DNA of 64,000 bases from Azorinus chamasolen. Its lineage: Eukaryota > Mollusca > Bivalvia > Cardiida > Solecurtidae. Positions 32,110 through 43,557 of the stretch are shown here, piece by piece. The DNA is taken from the NCBI GenBank assembly GCA_963576725.1, contig OY755237.1:65263423-65327422 (forward strand). The letters are read 5' to 3'. The number at the start of each line of letters is the position of its first letter. The first letter of the stretch is position 1. The position numbers and the translations under genes are program-made. The notes under the pieces are model-generated. The model was not told the origin of the DNA and did no database searches. It saw only the letters and a list, made by a program, of their open reading frames with translations.

Positions 32110-33250
32110 ATTTAAATTTTGACAGGACAGGACAATAACAACAGAGGTATTCACAGCATAGATAATCACAACAGAGGTATTCACAACAAATGTATTCACA
32201 GCAGAGATAAACACAACAGAGGTGATCACGGCAGAGGTATTCACTGCAGAGATAATCTAATCACAGCAGAGGTAAATACAAATGCAACAGAGATAAATGC
32301 AACACAGATGATCAGAGCAGGGGTAATCACACCAGAGGGAATCACACCAGAGGTAATCACAACAGAGGTAATCACAGTAGAGGTAATTACTCAGAGAGGT
32401 TAACACAACAGAGGTAATCAAACAGAGATAAACACGACGGAGGTAATCACAACAGAGGCAATCACAACAAAGATAACGCAAAGGCAATCACAGCAAAAGG
32501 TAATCATACACAGGTAAACACAACAGAGGTAATCACACACGGGTACACACAACAAAGATAATCCCACAGACGTAAAGACGTAATTACAACAAAAGGTTAT
32601 CACATAGAGGTACAAAACAACAGAGGTAATCACAAAGAGGTAATCACGCAGAAGTAATTATAACAAAAGGTAATTTCACACAGGTAGTCACCACAACGAT
32701 AACCGCAACAGAGGTAATCACCAAGAGGTAGCAGTAGACACACATATATAGTCACAACAAAGATAAACACAACTGAGGTAATCACACAGAGGTAATCACA
32801 ACAAAGGTAATCACAGTAGATGTAATAAAAAATAGGTAAACACAACCAAAGGTAAACACACACGGGTAAACACAACAGGGGTAATCATACATGGGTATTA
32901 CCCTCCCAATTTGACCTGAGTCTCATTCATATTCCGTTTATTATGGTCGGTAATTTTCGGATAAATTTCCGAAGGTATAAGAATGCGCTATAAGAAAACA
33001 ATCCTCGTGGAACATGATTATAACATGCTTTTGGTTTGCTAATTTTTGTCACAGAGAATTACGAAGAATCCCGATAAACACGCCGAAAATTAATCGAGTC
33101 TCAGGTCAAATTGGGAGGATAATAAACACAATAGAGGTAATCACACAGATGTAATCATAACAAGGGTAATCAAAACAAAGATAATCAAAACAGATGTAAT
33201 CGAATCAGCGGTAATCATAACAGAGGTAATCACAGAGCAGTTAATCAAAC
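32110..33250. repeat. Degenerate GGTAATCACAACAGA array
   Basis: Units of about 12-24 bp built from GAGGTAATCACAACA and AGATAAACACAACA repeat with many changes. The array is interrupted at 32897-33123 by an inverted-repeat element and resumes afterward. Frames on both strands in this stretch have no independent support. Confidence 0.9.
32897..33123. mobile_element. 227-bp inverted-repeat element inside the array
   Basis: The ends ATTAYCCTCCCAATTTGACC (continuing TGAG) are an inverted repeat of about 24 bp with one difference. The interior has no coding capacity and no central hairpin. The surrounding tandem units continue on both sides, so it inserted into the array. The target duplication is unclear (TATTA or similar). 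Superfamily unknown. Confidence 0.8.
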
Positions 33251-33724
33251 GAAAGATCTCAGGCAAACAAAATCTCAGGAAACAATTTATTTTGCATAAA
33301 CGGCAATACATTCCAAACAATCATTTTAAACCCATGGAGATCGAACACATGGGTGTCAATCGTCGATGCTTAACTATCAAAGAATAGGGCATATTGCATG
33401 GGATTTTAGGGCAGATAGGAAACCGATTAATGCAGCTGAAAGCAGTAACAATAGGAGAGACAGAGTAACCTAGTAAGCTACAGTTGAAATCAGTTACGCC
33501 AATTTGCCCTATAATATTAAACTATATAAACGGAAACTCCACTCACATGTAGAAGAAAACACATCGACCTTTCTTCTATTTTCGTTACCTGGTTGTGCCA
33601 AATACGCTCCAATGTGTGTAAGACTTGCATCTGTATTAAATGTTTACGGCTTTAATGTGTCTGGGAAGCGTAATAATGGTACTATCTATCAACTGGCTTC
33701 TTAATATTTGGAAAAAAACTTTGT
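33251..33724. other. No recognisable feature
   Basis: Unassigned sequence after the tandem array. A 66-codon plus-strand frame at 33504-33704 has no recognised similarity. Confidence 0.35.
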
Positions 33725-34030
33725 GCAACTTTTATTCCTTAAAAATATATTTCCGTGTCATTGCTATCAATGATTCGGCAATTTTTTAAAACTTAACTGC
33801 ACATAGAAACGAAGCTTCTTACACCCTTTACACCTATTGGAATTGGAGATTTATTAGCTTTGACTTTTGCGGCATCGAGTTTTATTCCATTTTTTTCACC
33901 AATAACGAATCCTAAACAATTTGCCTCATGTACTAAAACGTCACTTTTAGAAATATTAAATTTTAATTTATGTCGGATCCTGTCGAATACTTGTTGTATA
34001 TGCTCAATGTGCTGTTTGGTATCTCAGAAT
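33725..34030 (-). pseudogene. Ty3/Gypsy reverse-transcriptase fragment
   Basis: The minus strand from 34020 reads DTKQHIEHIQQVFDRIRHKL, then KFNISKSDVLVHEANCLGFV, then GEKNGIKLDAAKVKA and PIGVKGVRSFVSMCS; after a stop and frame change it continues FLKIAESLIAMTRKY. This is the C-terminal RT/connection region of Ty3/Gypsy polyproteins (HL..VF..L, LG..I...GI..D..K..AI, VR.FLGM, EPL..L). The catalytic YVDD block is already lost upstream. It is a short dead relic. Confidence 0.8.
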
Positions 34031-34059
34031 TTTTTTTTTATCATCTGAATATGTAAAAA

Positions 34060-34440
34060 AGTACAAAAATGAGTCATGCAGGAAACACCACATACAGAAC
34101 AAACAGCCGCTCGAACAGCCTCGCAAGGAAACAGCAAATGTACAGAACTATAAAAACACCAAGAGAAGCACAAAGACAAAACAAACATACAATATGGGGA
34201 AGATGGAAGTACCGCTTTGGAACGGTCAGTCACAAAAGTCACTGGGGGTTAAACCGGTTTTTGGGCGCCCAACCTCACACTTATTCCACCCATCCTAAAA
34301 GACAGTGTATATAAACGTATCCCCTCTCCGACTAATCTACAACAACCGCGATGACAAATACAGTGGTAAAGTGCATGTATGACAAAACATTTAAGTGAAC
34401 AAACTGTATCCACTTATCGCTAGTGTAGAGGGGCACCTGT
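34060..34440 (+). repeat. R-A interspersed repeat, fullest copy
   Basis: Contains GAGTCATGCAGGAAACACCA, CAGAACAAACAGCCGC, GGAACGGTCAGTCAC, CACTGGGGGTTAAACCGGTT, GGGCGCCCAACCTCACACTT, TATAAACGTATCCCCTCTCC and AACAAACTGTATCCAC. Other copies lie at 13855, 38230, 40570 (reverse), 55900 and 59420. I do not recognise a class; there is no coding capacity, inverted terminal repeat or Pol III box that I can see. Confidence 0.75.
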
Positions 34441-34769
34441 ATTGTGTTCATCAATATGTCAATACATTAGCGTAGCTACCAAGTGCATCAACTCGTTGGT
34501 GAACACAACACCTACCACGAGGTACATGGCATGCTTATGATGATGTAAGAGGCGGATGGTAGTGGTGTATGTTACTTGCATATCCTGCAAGAGAATGAAC
34601 TACGAACTTCTCTAACCATTATAATACATCGGTCACTAATTTAATTCACTAAACCTTGAGGGTGCCGTGCAAACCATTAAGACGTTGAATTCGAATACAA
34701 CAGCATGGCACCACCAAGCGGCTTTCGTTTAATTTGCCAATAGCCACATCCGAAGTGTCCTATAAGGTA
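34441..34769. other. No recognisable feature
   Basis: Unassigned DNA between R-A and an HP-C element. Confidence 0.4.
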
Positions 34770-34984
34770 TTAACCCTTTCGCTGCCAAACTCTGTCGTCT
34801 GCTAACTTTGTCGTCTGCTACAAAATTTCATTCTTTTGATTTTCTTAATTTTCGTTTCAAAAACAGAGTAACAGTAACAACCAGTTTGGATCCTGATGAG
34901 ACGCCGAGTTACTCGGCGTCTCATCTGGATCCAAACTGTTTGCATAGGTAATCACAGATCCGGCATTGGCAGCGAAAGGGTTAA
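34770..34984 (-). mobile_element. HP-C hairpin miniature element, reference copy
   Basis: 215 bp bounded by TTAACCCTTTCGCTGCCAA and TTGGCAGCGAAAGGGTTAA, a perfect 19-bp inverted repeat including TTAA. Next to the left end is TGTCGTCTGCTA, twice. The hairpin is TTGGATCCTGATGAGACG, CCGAGTTACTCGG, CGTCTCATCTGGATCCAA with a T/T mismatch. The CCCTTTCGCTGCCA terminus with a TTAA target is close to known piggyBac-superfamily ends. Non-coding. Confidence 0.92.
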
Positions 34985-35314
34985 TTCATTGGCGCGTGGC
35001 ATGCTGCCTCTGTATTTGCCTATTTTGCGCCCGTTTGTATAATTCCCGTATCTGTTTTAGTCAATATAACTCTATTTTGAAGCAGCAATTAATTTGATTG
35101 AGGCCGATACGTTTCACTGATATTTGCATTCCTGAATTCTTTCTCTGCGCTCTGAGATGTATTTGATTCCCACTAAATCTGTGGTTGATACATCATCTAG
35201 CTCTACATTTTCTATTCTACCAATCGAGCAATTCTTTATATTTACTGTCTTCGTATTATTACCTTGTGTTTGTAGGACCTTATCGAAATGTTTAAGCGGT
35301 TATCAATAGAGGGT

Positions 35315-35449
35315 TAATACACGTTTTTTCGGGCAATAACATCTGCAGTGTCCCGAGGAAATGTTGTTGGCCCGAGCCCGAAGGGCGAGGGCAACAACAT
35401 TCCCGAGGGACACTGCAGATGTTATTGCTCGAAAACAAACGTGTATTAA
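35315..35449. repeat. 135-bp near-perfect inverted repeat with TTAA ends
   Basis: Arms of about 65 bp: TTAATACACGTTTTTTCGGG, CAATAACATCTGCAGTGTCC, GAGGAAATGTTGTTG and the mirrored arm CAACAACATTCC ... GGACACTGCAGATGTTATTG ... ACGTGTATTAA. The centre is CCCGAGCCCGAAGGGCGAGG. It begins and ends with TTAA like the HP elements but shares no stem sequence with them. Confidence 0.9.
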
Positions 35450-35779
35450 CGCTATTCTTGCATAAAAACCCATTTTCTGTTTTCCTGCATCAATTTAATT
35501 CTTCCAAATACAAGCAATACTACCGCAGCAAAACTGTACACATCTTTGACACTTCGTTCGATTATGCTGTTTCCGGGCCACTGTTTTCTTTCTGACGTCA
35601 ATTCATGGTTGTATCAAATACCTTTTACACAGAATTTCATTCAATATGTATTATCACTAAAACAGTTAATTGTCGGTGCCCCTGAAAGAGTCGCACCGCT
35701 CACGTAGCTTTCAAAAGTCAAAATGCTATAGCATTCGAGTCCATTGTTTACCTTATGCCCCGAATAGGTATAATTAAAA
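35450..35779. other. No recognisable feature
   Basis: Unassigned DNA between the large hairpin and the integrase fragment. Confidence 0.4.
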
Positions 35780-35849
35780 CCAGTCAACAACAGCGCGTGA
35801 GCACGAGAATCGCCTTGTTAATACATGGTCTAGCGGGACTACAACAGCA

Positions 35850-36262
35850 CGTTTTGTGCAAGAATACATTTTCAGTGTTGGTGACTGGTATAGTAGTTAT
35901 ATTGAAGCATTTTCGATACCAGATAAAGCACCCGATATCACTGCTCCCTTTATTATTGATGAAATATTTCCTAGGCGTGGATGTTTATATGAGTTAGACA
36001 GCGACAACGGATCAAAAGTAGTTAATAAAGTGGTACAAGAAACACTTAGATACGTAAACATTAAACACAACTCAACATCCTTTTATCACCTTCAGTCAAA
36101 TCTTCGAGTTTAACACACGCATCGTACATTGCACGATGCATTGGCTAAGAAGGTTAAAGATAATCCTTCAATATGGACTGTTTATTTAAATCAAACTTTT
36201 TCTTGCTTTTTTTTTTATAGAGATGTCATTTTACCTATCGCTACTACGGTAAAAAACTCGAT
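35850..36262 (+). pseudogene. Ty3/Gypsy integrase fragment
   Basis: Plus-strand reading gives GDWYSSYIEAFSIPDKAPDI, IIDEIFPRRGC, SDNGSKVVNKVVQETLRYVN, TSFYHLQSNLRV, then after a stop HRTLHDALAKKVKDNPSIW and, past another shift, YRDVILPIATT. These are the integrase core blocks with both the first catalytic Asp (DWYS) and the second (SDNG), followed by the ERFHRTL-like block. It is broken by stops and shifts, and ends before the RTE LINE. Its strand is opposite to the RT piece at 33.7 kb. Confidence 0.8.
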
Positions 36263-36339
36263 ACTACGAATTTTTTAGTAACTATGAATGTATGTCTTAA
36301 CCTACCCGGGCATGTTTACCGCAGCACATCATAATAAGG

Positions 36340-37330
36340 CACATGTCGCAAGGAAAGAAGAAGCCGCCTAAGAGATTGAACACTGCAATACTGCAAAAAG
36401 ACTCTACAAAGAACAACCTCATCAGTGATCTAAACGACAAGCGTGTCGACCTTCATTTTGAAGCTACTGTTGAGGAGGAGTGGGCAACCCTCAGGGACCT
36501 GGTATATGCTTCATCCTTGGAACACTTGGGTCCAGTGCTAAAAAAGCACAAATATTGGTTTGATGAAAACGAAGGACAAATCAAGAGCTTCCTGGAACTT
36601 GCTCAGCATTGTGACACATAGAATTTTGCCGCTGCAAATTCCAAACCCAACTTCGTGTAATGCAAGATCAGTGGCTTAGCGGTAAGGCTGACGAAATTCA
36701 GCTTAACGTTTAACTGAGAGCCATTTATTGAACAGCTACTTCTGGCACCTTACCTATTCTATCTGCTGATGACACAACTCTTCCGATGGACCGTTCTCAA
36801 ATTCTTGATAGGTGGGCTGATAACGTTCTGAGTCGATTAATGAAGCAGCAAACAACCCACAAATCAATGCGGATATAGAACTAGATGAACCATCGATTAT
36901 TCAGGAAACCTTGAAGGCCATCAGTCAGCTCTCATGTGGTAAAATGCCAGGTACAGGTGCCATTCATGGAAGGATTTGCAAAATAAGTAAACAAACTCTT
37001 ACAAGGAAGCTGACTGGGCTATTTCAAAGATTTCTCTATCGTGCATATTTACTAATGGAAGGGAAACAGACAAGCATGTACCAACCACTGGAGAATATCA
37101 CTACTGTCCCTTGCAGGAAAGATCCTAGCTAGAATATTGAAACAGCCTTATAGAATACATCGAGCAAGTATGGTTACCAAAATATCAGTGTCGCTTCAGA
37201 GCAGGGAGAGGTACAGTTGACAAGATTTTTGCAGCACATCAGCTACACGAAAAGTGCCAGAAACAACACCAATGCCCCAACAAATCGTTTTTCGACCTAA
37301 CGAAAGTCTTTGATGCAGTCTTGAAGGGGT
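36340..37330 (+). pseudogene. RTE-like LINE ORF2, N-side and palm fragments
   Basis: Pieces in shifting frames: 36343-36621 (RLNTAILQKDSTK ... WATLRDLVYASSLEHLG, the linker before RT), 36911-37132 (AISQLSCGKMPGTGAIHGRI, TLTRKLTGLFQRFLY), and 37130-37320 (GKILARIL, CRFRAGRGTVDKIFAAHQLH, FFDLTKVFDA). These correspond to the SGKAPG, LLS-GKI.AR, FR.GRGT and F-DL.KAFD blocks of RTE-type reverse transcriptases, with KVFDA holding a motif A aspartate. Several frameshifts show long decay. The C-terminal part reappears at 38410. Confidence 0.75.
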
Positions 37331-38229
37331 ATGACGGATCATGGCAAAGTACGGTTGTCATCCTAAGCATGCTCAACACTATGATTTGCCAATTTCATGA
37401 TAGGATGATGTCACATGTTCTTGCCAATAGTGAGGCTTCCAATTACTGTGCTGTTAGCAATGTGGTCAAACAGAGATGTGTTCTTGCATATTGCAAAATT
37501 AATATTTGCATTATAATATACTGCGCTGTTTAATGACACGGCTTTAGAAACTACCAAAAATGGCATCATCTCAGATTTAAACAAAACTATGTTAGTGCAC
37601 CATATCGCATGAGTACTCATCAAAATGAACAATAGAATGACACACAGCGACATGGTTGTTGCCATAGCAACCGGCTTTTAAAAACACCTTTTAGGGCCTG
37701 TTTTAAATACTTATATACCCAATATTATAAATAAAAATAACTACACATTTGCATAGCTATTTCATCACTTAAATTAATTAATGAAAACAGATTTGTTTGA
37801 TAAAGACTTGTTTATGTTCTGATTGAAATGGAAACCAAATTTGAATGAATATACTAAAATATGATATTGGTATCTTAATATTTATTCCAAATTTGGTTGC
37901 CATGGAAACAAATTGTTTTTACTCTTGACCATTGTTTTAACTCTTGATCCGTTAATCGACGGTAAAATTGTAAAGAGTAGTCACACCGTAGGGTTTGGTG
38001 CATAAATAAAGGAATTAATCTTGACAACGTTTTAATTTACGCGTCTTATCTAGACCTCTGTATAGTACGAATTTCATTTATATTGTCTTATCGAATTTAC
38101 ACATATATCAACACTGTGTTCCCCCGATAATTGTTAAGTGCACATGTTTTGTCCATTACTGTTCAGTAAACACAATCCTTTCTATGCCATGTTGACTGTT
38201 GCCATTGCACTCATAAAGAATCTACGTCT
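37331..38229. other. Unassigned interruption of the RTE LINE
   Basis: About 900 bp with no recognised element, lying between the palm part and the C-terminal part of the RTE element. GTTGTTGCCATAGCAACCGG at about 37652 contains an RFX-box-like dyad (GTTGCCATAGCAAC). The stretch probably came in by insertion, but termini are not clear. Confidence 0.4.
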
Positions 38230-38410
38230 AAACCGGTTTTGGGGCGCCAAACCTCACACTTAGTCCATCTCCACGCTAAAAGACAAACAGTGTAAATAAA
38301 CGTATCCCCCTCCAACTAAACTAAAACAACCGCGATGGCAAATACAGTGGTAAAGTACATGTAAAACAAAAACAAACTGTATCCACCTGTCCCTAGTGTA
38401 CAATTCTGCA
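38230..38410 (+). repeat. R-A repeat, partial copy
   Basis: CTAAACCGGTTTTGGGGCGC, CAAACCTCACACTTAGTCC, AAACAGTGTAAATAAACGTA and AACAAACTGTATCCACC. The left third of the family is missing. Confidence 0.7.
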
Positions 38411-38900
38411 CAAGATCCTAAACATCAATTAACAAGACAAAGACAAAGTCTCCGTCACAGAGGTATTGGACAGAGGAAATAAGCCTTCTATCCAGAGTCC
38501 AGACACTTATCCAGACATGTCAACTGCGTTGGGCTGGTCATGTGAACAGGATGCCTTACGACAAGATCTCGAAGCAACTTGTATATGGTAACCTATAACT
38601 GGAAAGAGAACCGTAGGTGGACAGAAAAAAGAAATCCATCAAAGCATAAAACATAGACGGGGAAAGCTTCGAAACACATGCTCGTGATTGTCCCTACTGG
38701 CGTTATCTATCAGTGACGGATTCATGAACTCAGAAGAGTCACGCCTTAAGGCTGCACAGGAGAAACGTACAGCCCGTAAAGCCATGTCAATCAGTACCTC
38801 ATCTACAGACTACAAATGCCCCACTTGTAGTCGTAGTTGTTTGCCCGTATTTGATAGATTAGCCACCTCCGGTCAACCATGTCAACTGCATAGACGATAA
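38410..38900 (+). pseudogene. C-terminal part of the RTE-like LINE
   Basis: Blocks LRWAGHVNRMPYDKISKQLV, then after frame changes an arginine-rich EESRLKAAQEKRTARKA and the zinc-knuckle-like YKCPTCSRSC ... QLH at the C-terminus (38800-38896). This is the usual end of RTE/craTa-type ORF2 proteins (RWAGHV.RM, then a single Cys2-His motif). It probably belongs to the 36.3-37.3 kb fragment. Confidence 0.75.
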
Positions 38901-39312
38901 TCATGGTCTTCATCGTATAACGATGGACGAACAACGTCAATAACAACTAAGATAATCACACTCGATCTGAGAAGAATAATGATTCTGAACATAATATAGC
39001 AATTACATGTATCTGCAAAATTAGTTGCCTGCTTTATTTCGCTAGAGTGTAAAACAATTTGCAGTGTCCGGACGATAACATGTAAAGAGTTGCCAACAGG
39101 TGTAAGTCTTGAGTTCTTTACGTGTGTTTATACTGTTAATTCATCATTGAGGTTCATCCTCAATTATAGAGACAACGATGTTACTTGAACCGATGCTATT
39201 GGATACTGTGTTCGAGGATCAATGTGCAAGGTTTTCATATTTCAAAAACAGTTAAAATATAACTAAACATGACAAGTATATAAACATAAACACTAACATT
39301 TTCGCCATTCCT
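38901..39312. other. No recognisable feature
   Basis: Possible 3' UTR of the RTE LINE; nothing else recognised. Confidence 0.35.
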
Positions 39313-39540
39313 TTACCCATTCCCCCATATTGACGACATTTGACGACTCTGTAAAAGTCACTTTGGGAAACCATTGTAATAAATAGAGAATTTGCTCCTA
39401 TAGGAGCAAATGCTCTTATTATCACAATAGTTTCAAACTACAAAATTCATAATTTTTCCTTTTCTCTAGTTAATGCTCCTTTTCGGTAGGTCTTTTCCAA
39501 GTGGTTGGATCTAAAATAGCCTATAAGGTAATGGGTTAAT
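39313..39540. mobile_element. HP-E hairpin element
   Basis: Ends TTTACCCATTCCCCC and GGTAATGGGTTAA. The hairpin is AAACCATTGTAATAAATAGA, GAATTTGCTCC, TATA, GGAGCAAATGCTC and ATTATCACAATAGTTTC. The same hairpin, better preserved, is at 57727 and 63868. Confidence 0.75.
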
Positions 39541-39598
39541 CTTTAATAACCGGTATACCCCTTTAACGCTTTCTCTGATTTGCATGATGTATATTTGC

Positions 39599-39870
39599 AG
39601 TTGAAATTCGTTATCTCGAACTCGGATAACTCGAACTTCGGAATGACCCGAAGTAAAAGTTCGGTACTTCCAAAATTAACCATTAACTGTATCACATACA
39701 TCTATAGAAGCACATGTTACAGCTTAATGTAGATCGAGAGTGAGTGATGATGAGGAGCTTTCAGCATAATTATAGCTCTAATGAAATTGCCCAGATTATA
39801 AAAAAATCACTCGAATTTCTGTACATCGAAGTAATTTATATTGTTTGTGATATTTAAGTTCAGCTGTATT
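39599..39870. mobile_element. Pogo-like miniature element, degenerate
   Basis: CAGTTGAAATTCGTTATCTC at the left with a GAACTCGGATAACTCGAACT sub-repeat; the right end is AAGTTCAGCTG followed by TA. An eroded HP-D-type block (CAGCTTAATGTAG ... GAGGAGCTTTCAGCATAAT) lies in the middle. Confidence 0.55.
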
Positions 39871-40133
39871 GAATTTGATGGCCACGTGCTGAAGCTTACA
39901 GTTGTCAAGTTTCAGTTTCCCTTTTTAATGTCATATCTCTAAATGGTATATGTTTTATTCCATATGCTTTGGTAGGAAAATGACAATTTCTCCCATACAC
40001 TTGATTATCGTTTGCACAAGTCTGTACTGCTCAATAAAACCGGGTCTGCATTTTTCTCTTTTTGCATTGCTGCTTTTGATTTCGAATGTTCTCTTATTTT
40101 CAGAACTTAACCATCAACTCCATAGATACGCCT

Positions 40134-40383
40134 TTAACCCTTTCCCTGTTCTACGTTTATTTCATTTTTCAGTACCTACTGCATATTCATGGCCAAAATA
40201 GTTATAATGAAATATGGAAGGTGGAACGTTGTAGCCATTTTAGAAAGTAAAGACACAGATCTTTCAAATTCTATTATCAAACAGAGTAGACCCTGATCAG
40301 ACGGCTCCTCTAGGAGCCGTCTGATCTGGGTCTACTATGTTTGCAAATGCGTGAAAACACGTTTATATGAGGGAAAGGGTTAA
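40134..40383 (-). mobile_element. HP-B element, reference copy
   Basis: 250 bp from TTAACCCTTTCCCTGTTC to GAGGGAAAGGGTTAA. Hairpin GACCCTGATCAGACGGCTCC / GGAGCCGTCTGATCTGGGTC around TCTA, T/T mismatch as expected for the reverse orientation; outer stem AAACAGAGTAGAC / GTCTACTATGTTT. Confidence 0.92.
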
Positions 40384-40470
40384 ACGCATTTGCAGACAGA
40401 GTAGACATGCACCGAAGGCTCCTGTAGAAACTATCTGACCAGGCTCTGCTATGTTTTCTTATTAACTTAT
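40384..40470. mobile_element. Second HP-B fragment abutting the first
   Basis: ACGCATTTGCAGACAGAGTA, GAAGGCTCCTGTAG, then AAACTATCTGACCAGGCTCT. One arm plus apex is clear and the other arm is eroded. Confidence 0.5.
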
Positions 40471-40569
40471 ATATGTCTGAAATGCCAAAAATGCCGAAAA
40501 TCCATTTTTCATTTAAAACTTCATCAAAAAACACCCATCAGTCACAAATATTCTGAATATGGGAGATCC

Positions 40570-40905
40570 ACAATGTTGTTGTAGATTAGTCGGAGAGGGG
40601 GTACGTTTATTTACACTGTTTGTGTTTTAGGGTGGGGATGAAATAAGTGTTAGGTTGGGCACCACGAAACCGGTTTACCCCCCCCCCCCCCCCGCTCCAG
40701 TGACATGTGTCACCGACCGTTCCAAGGCGGTACTTCCATCTTCCCCCATTTGTTTGTTTGTTATGTATGTGCGTCTCTTTGTCTTTTAAATACATGCACA
40801 TTTGCTGTTTGTAATTATGGTGCTTTTTGGGCGGTTGAGTGTTTTGTATGCGGTGTTTCCTGCATGACTCATACATGTACTTTTACTTTCAATTTGTCCA
40901 GTTTT
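40570..40905 (-). repeat. R-A repeat, reverse copy
   Basis: Reverse complement of the 34060 copy: GTAGATTAGTCGGAGAGGGG, GTTAGGTTGGGCACC, AAACCGGTTTACC, then a C run of about 16 at 40680, CCGTTCCAAGGCGGTACTTC, TTTCCTGCATGACTCAT. Confidence 0.75.
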
Positions 40906-41035
40906 CAGAAACTATTGACCGATATACCAGGTGTCTCAGCTGGATCTAAACAGTTTGCCAATTCTCAGTCAAGTTGCGACTAGTTTGAGAATGAAAGTGA
41001 TTTATGTTTGCATCATTTTAATTTACCAATTATTA

Positions 41036-42440
41036 TGTCTCCCCGATTTATGGGGAGATAAATTGTTTTTGCCAGAGTTGTCTGTCTGTCCGTCCGTCCG
41101 TCCGTCCGTCTGTCCGTCCGTCCGTCCGTCTGTCTGTCCGTCACAAACTTGTGTCGCGCGTATCTCTGAAACCAGTAGTGCTAGAGTCTCCAAACCTCAC
41201 AGGAATGTTCACCAGCATAAGTTGTCGTGCACCTAGGGTTTTTGAATTGTCTCCCCCTGATAACTTTGGAGTTATTGCCCCTGATGACTTAAAATTAGAA
41301 AAACTTTGTGTCGCGCGTATCTCTGAAACCGCTAGTACTAGAATCACCAAACTTCACAGGAATGTAGACCAGCATGAGTTGTTGAGCACCTAGATTTTTG
41401 AATTGTCTCCCCTGATAATTGTTGAGTTATTGCCCCTGATATGAACACCTAAATTTATAAAAAACTTTGTGTCACGCGTATCTCTGAAACCAGTAGGGCT
41501 AGAGTCACCAAACTTCACAGGATTGTTCACAAGCATAAGTTGGTTTGCATTTGGGTCTTTTGAATTGTCTCCCCCTGTTAACTTTGGAGTTACTGCCCCT
41601 GGTGACTTAAAATTAGACAAACTTTACTTAGTGTCGTGCGTATCTCTGAAACCACTAGGGCTAGAGTAACCAAACTTCACAGGAATGTTGCCCAGCATGC
41701 GTTGCTTTGCACCTGGGATTTTTTAATTGTCTCCCCCTGATAACTATGGAGTTATTCCCCCTGATATGATTACTTAGGAGTGGAGAAAATTTCTGTCATG
41801 CATATCTTTAAAACCACTAGGGCTAGAGTCACCAATTTTTACAGGAATGTTCGCCAGCATTAGTTGTTGTGCACCTGGTGTTTTTGAATTGTCTCCCCCT
41901 GATAACTTTGGAGTTACTGCCCCTTATGACTGAAAATAAGAAAAACTTTACTTTGTGTCGCTTTTATCTCTCAAACTAATAGTACTAGAGTCACCATACT
42001 CCACAGGAATGTTGAACAGCATGAGTTGTTGTGCACCTGCGTTTTTTGAATTGTGTCCCCCTGATAATTGTTGAGTTATTGCCCCTGATATGAACACTTA
42101 AATTTATACAAACTTTGTGTCATGCCTGTCTCTGCAACCAGTAGGTCTAGAGTCACCAAACTTCACAGGAATGTTGACCAGCATGAGTTGTTGTGCACAT
42201 GGGTCTTTTGAATTGTCTCCCCCTGATAATTGTTGAGTTATCACCCCTGATATGATAAATTAAAATTAGAGAAACTTTGTGTCTTGCATATCTTTGAAAC
42301 CAGTAGGGATCCGATAGAATCACCAAACTTCACAGGATGTTAACAGGCATGTGTTGTTGTGTACCTGGTGTTTTTGAATTGTCTCCCCCTGATAAAATTG
42401 GAGTTATTGCCCCTGATGACTTGAAATTAGACCCTGATAA
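41036..42440 (+). repeat. Tandem array, about 158-bp unit, eight copies, with hairpin head
   Basis: Starts GTCTCCCCGATTTATGGGGA (a stem of CTCCCC/GGGGAG), then TTTTGCCAGAGTTGTCTGTC and a (GTCC)n tract at 41091-41140. Units repeat CGYGTATCTCTGAAACCAST, TAGAGTCACCAAACTTCACA, GGAATGTT..CCAGCATRAGTT, GTGCACCTGG, TTTGAATTGTCTCCCCCTGA and GGAGTTATTGCCCCTGA. No coding. Confidence 0.85.
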
Positions 42441-43557
42441 CTTTGGAGTTACAGAAATTACACTTGTGTATTGAAAAGAGGATGGGAGGGGGAGACATCT
42501 GTTTTTGTGACAAAAACAAACCTCTAGTTTCAATTAGTGTTATGTAAGTGACTATTGCTCCTCCCACTGCCAGTTCACACAGACCAAATGATGAACATAG
42601 TACCCACTCTGCCATTCTGTAGTATATTTTTTATGTTGTAAACATCAGAAAGACAGTAACCGAAAACCAGTCCAGTGGTGTATCTTCCCCATATCACGAA
42701 GCTTCCTCATATTTCATTTGCCGACGAAGATTGATAGCAGTTAAATTTTTAGAGGATCGTTACAGAAAATATACTCTAGAAAGAACATCTGAGATGGCTG
42801 AAACGTTCATGTTTCCAATATTGCAGAAGAAAAACAAAATGTAAACAATGCAAAATGTAAACAACGCAAACCCTAAAGAAGCTAACCATGTAGACCAAAT
42901 TGAGACAATTGACATGAACATTAAAGAAACAATACTTCCCTAACACAATACCCAGGACATCGCCAAAGTGCACCAAATGCAGAGGTCCAGGGCAGCGCCC
43001 AAACCCCACGAATGTAGTTGTTATACGACGCGGAAGCAAAGGGCTCTATGGATACAAATCCTTTCGGATCAAGAAATATAATAGGTAAAAATTGTGGACG
43101 TTACGCTTAGGTCTCAGACACGTGGTAAAGTGCAGTGTATTTAATTCGAAATCAGGATCAGAAATGTGAAGTCGAAATAGATATAAAGAAAGGGTCTCCA
43201 CTTGTAGAGATTGGAAATGAAGGTAAGCCATGTGATTAGTTTATCGATCTAAGAGCAATAGTAAATTGCATTCATAGACAATCCTTCGAAGCAAGCAATC
43301 CAAATGTATCTCTCTAAACAGTCCATGCTAAGATATACATCCATATGCCTTTCAACTATCTCTGAGAATACTAAGCACGGCTGGTTTGAATGTTAAAGTG
43401 ATAGTCTCTACGAGAAAGACATTTAAAAATCAAAGGCCTGAATGGCCATAATGGTTTTCGGGTTTGAAACGGATGTTAAGTGTAAGGGGGGAAATTGCTG
43501 CACACATTAATAACAATGCCTGACGTCTTTGAATTGATAAAAGTATTAATAACATCA
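42441..43557. other. No recognisable feature
   Basis: Unassigned DNA. Minus-strand frames here (for example 42776-43039) have no recognised similarity. Confidence 0.35.

Noticed and set aside
32257..32875. Frames rich in CDYLCC that look like a cysteine-repeat protein
   Set aside because: By-product of the GGTAATCACAACAGA array on the opposite strand.
37652..37672. RFX-type promoter site (GTTGCCATAGCAAC)
   Set aside because: An isolated dyad in unassigned DNA with no gene nearby; one motif match is not enough.
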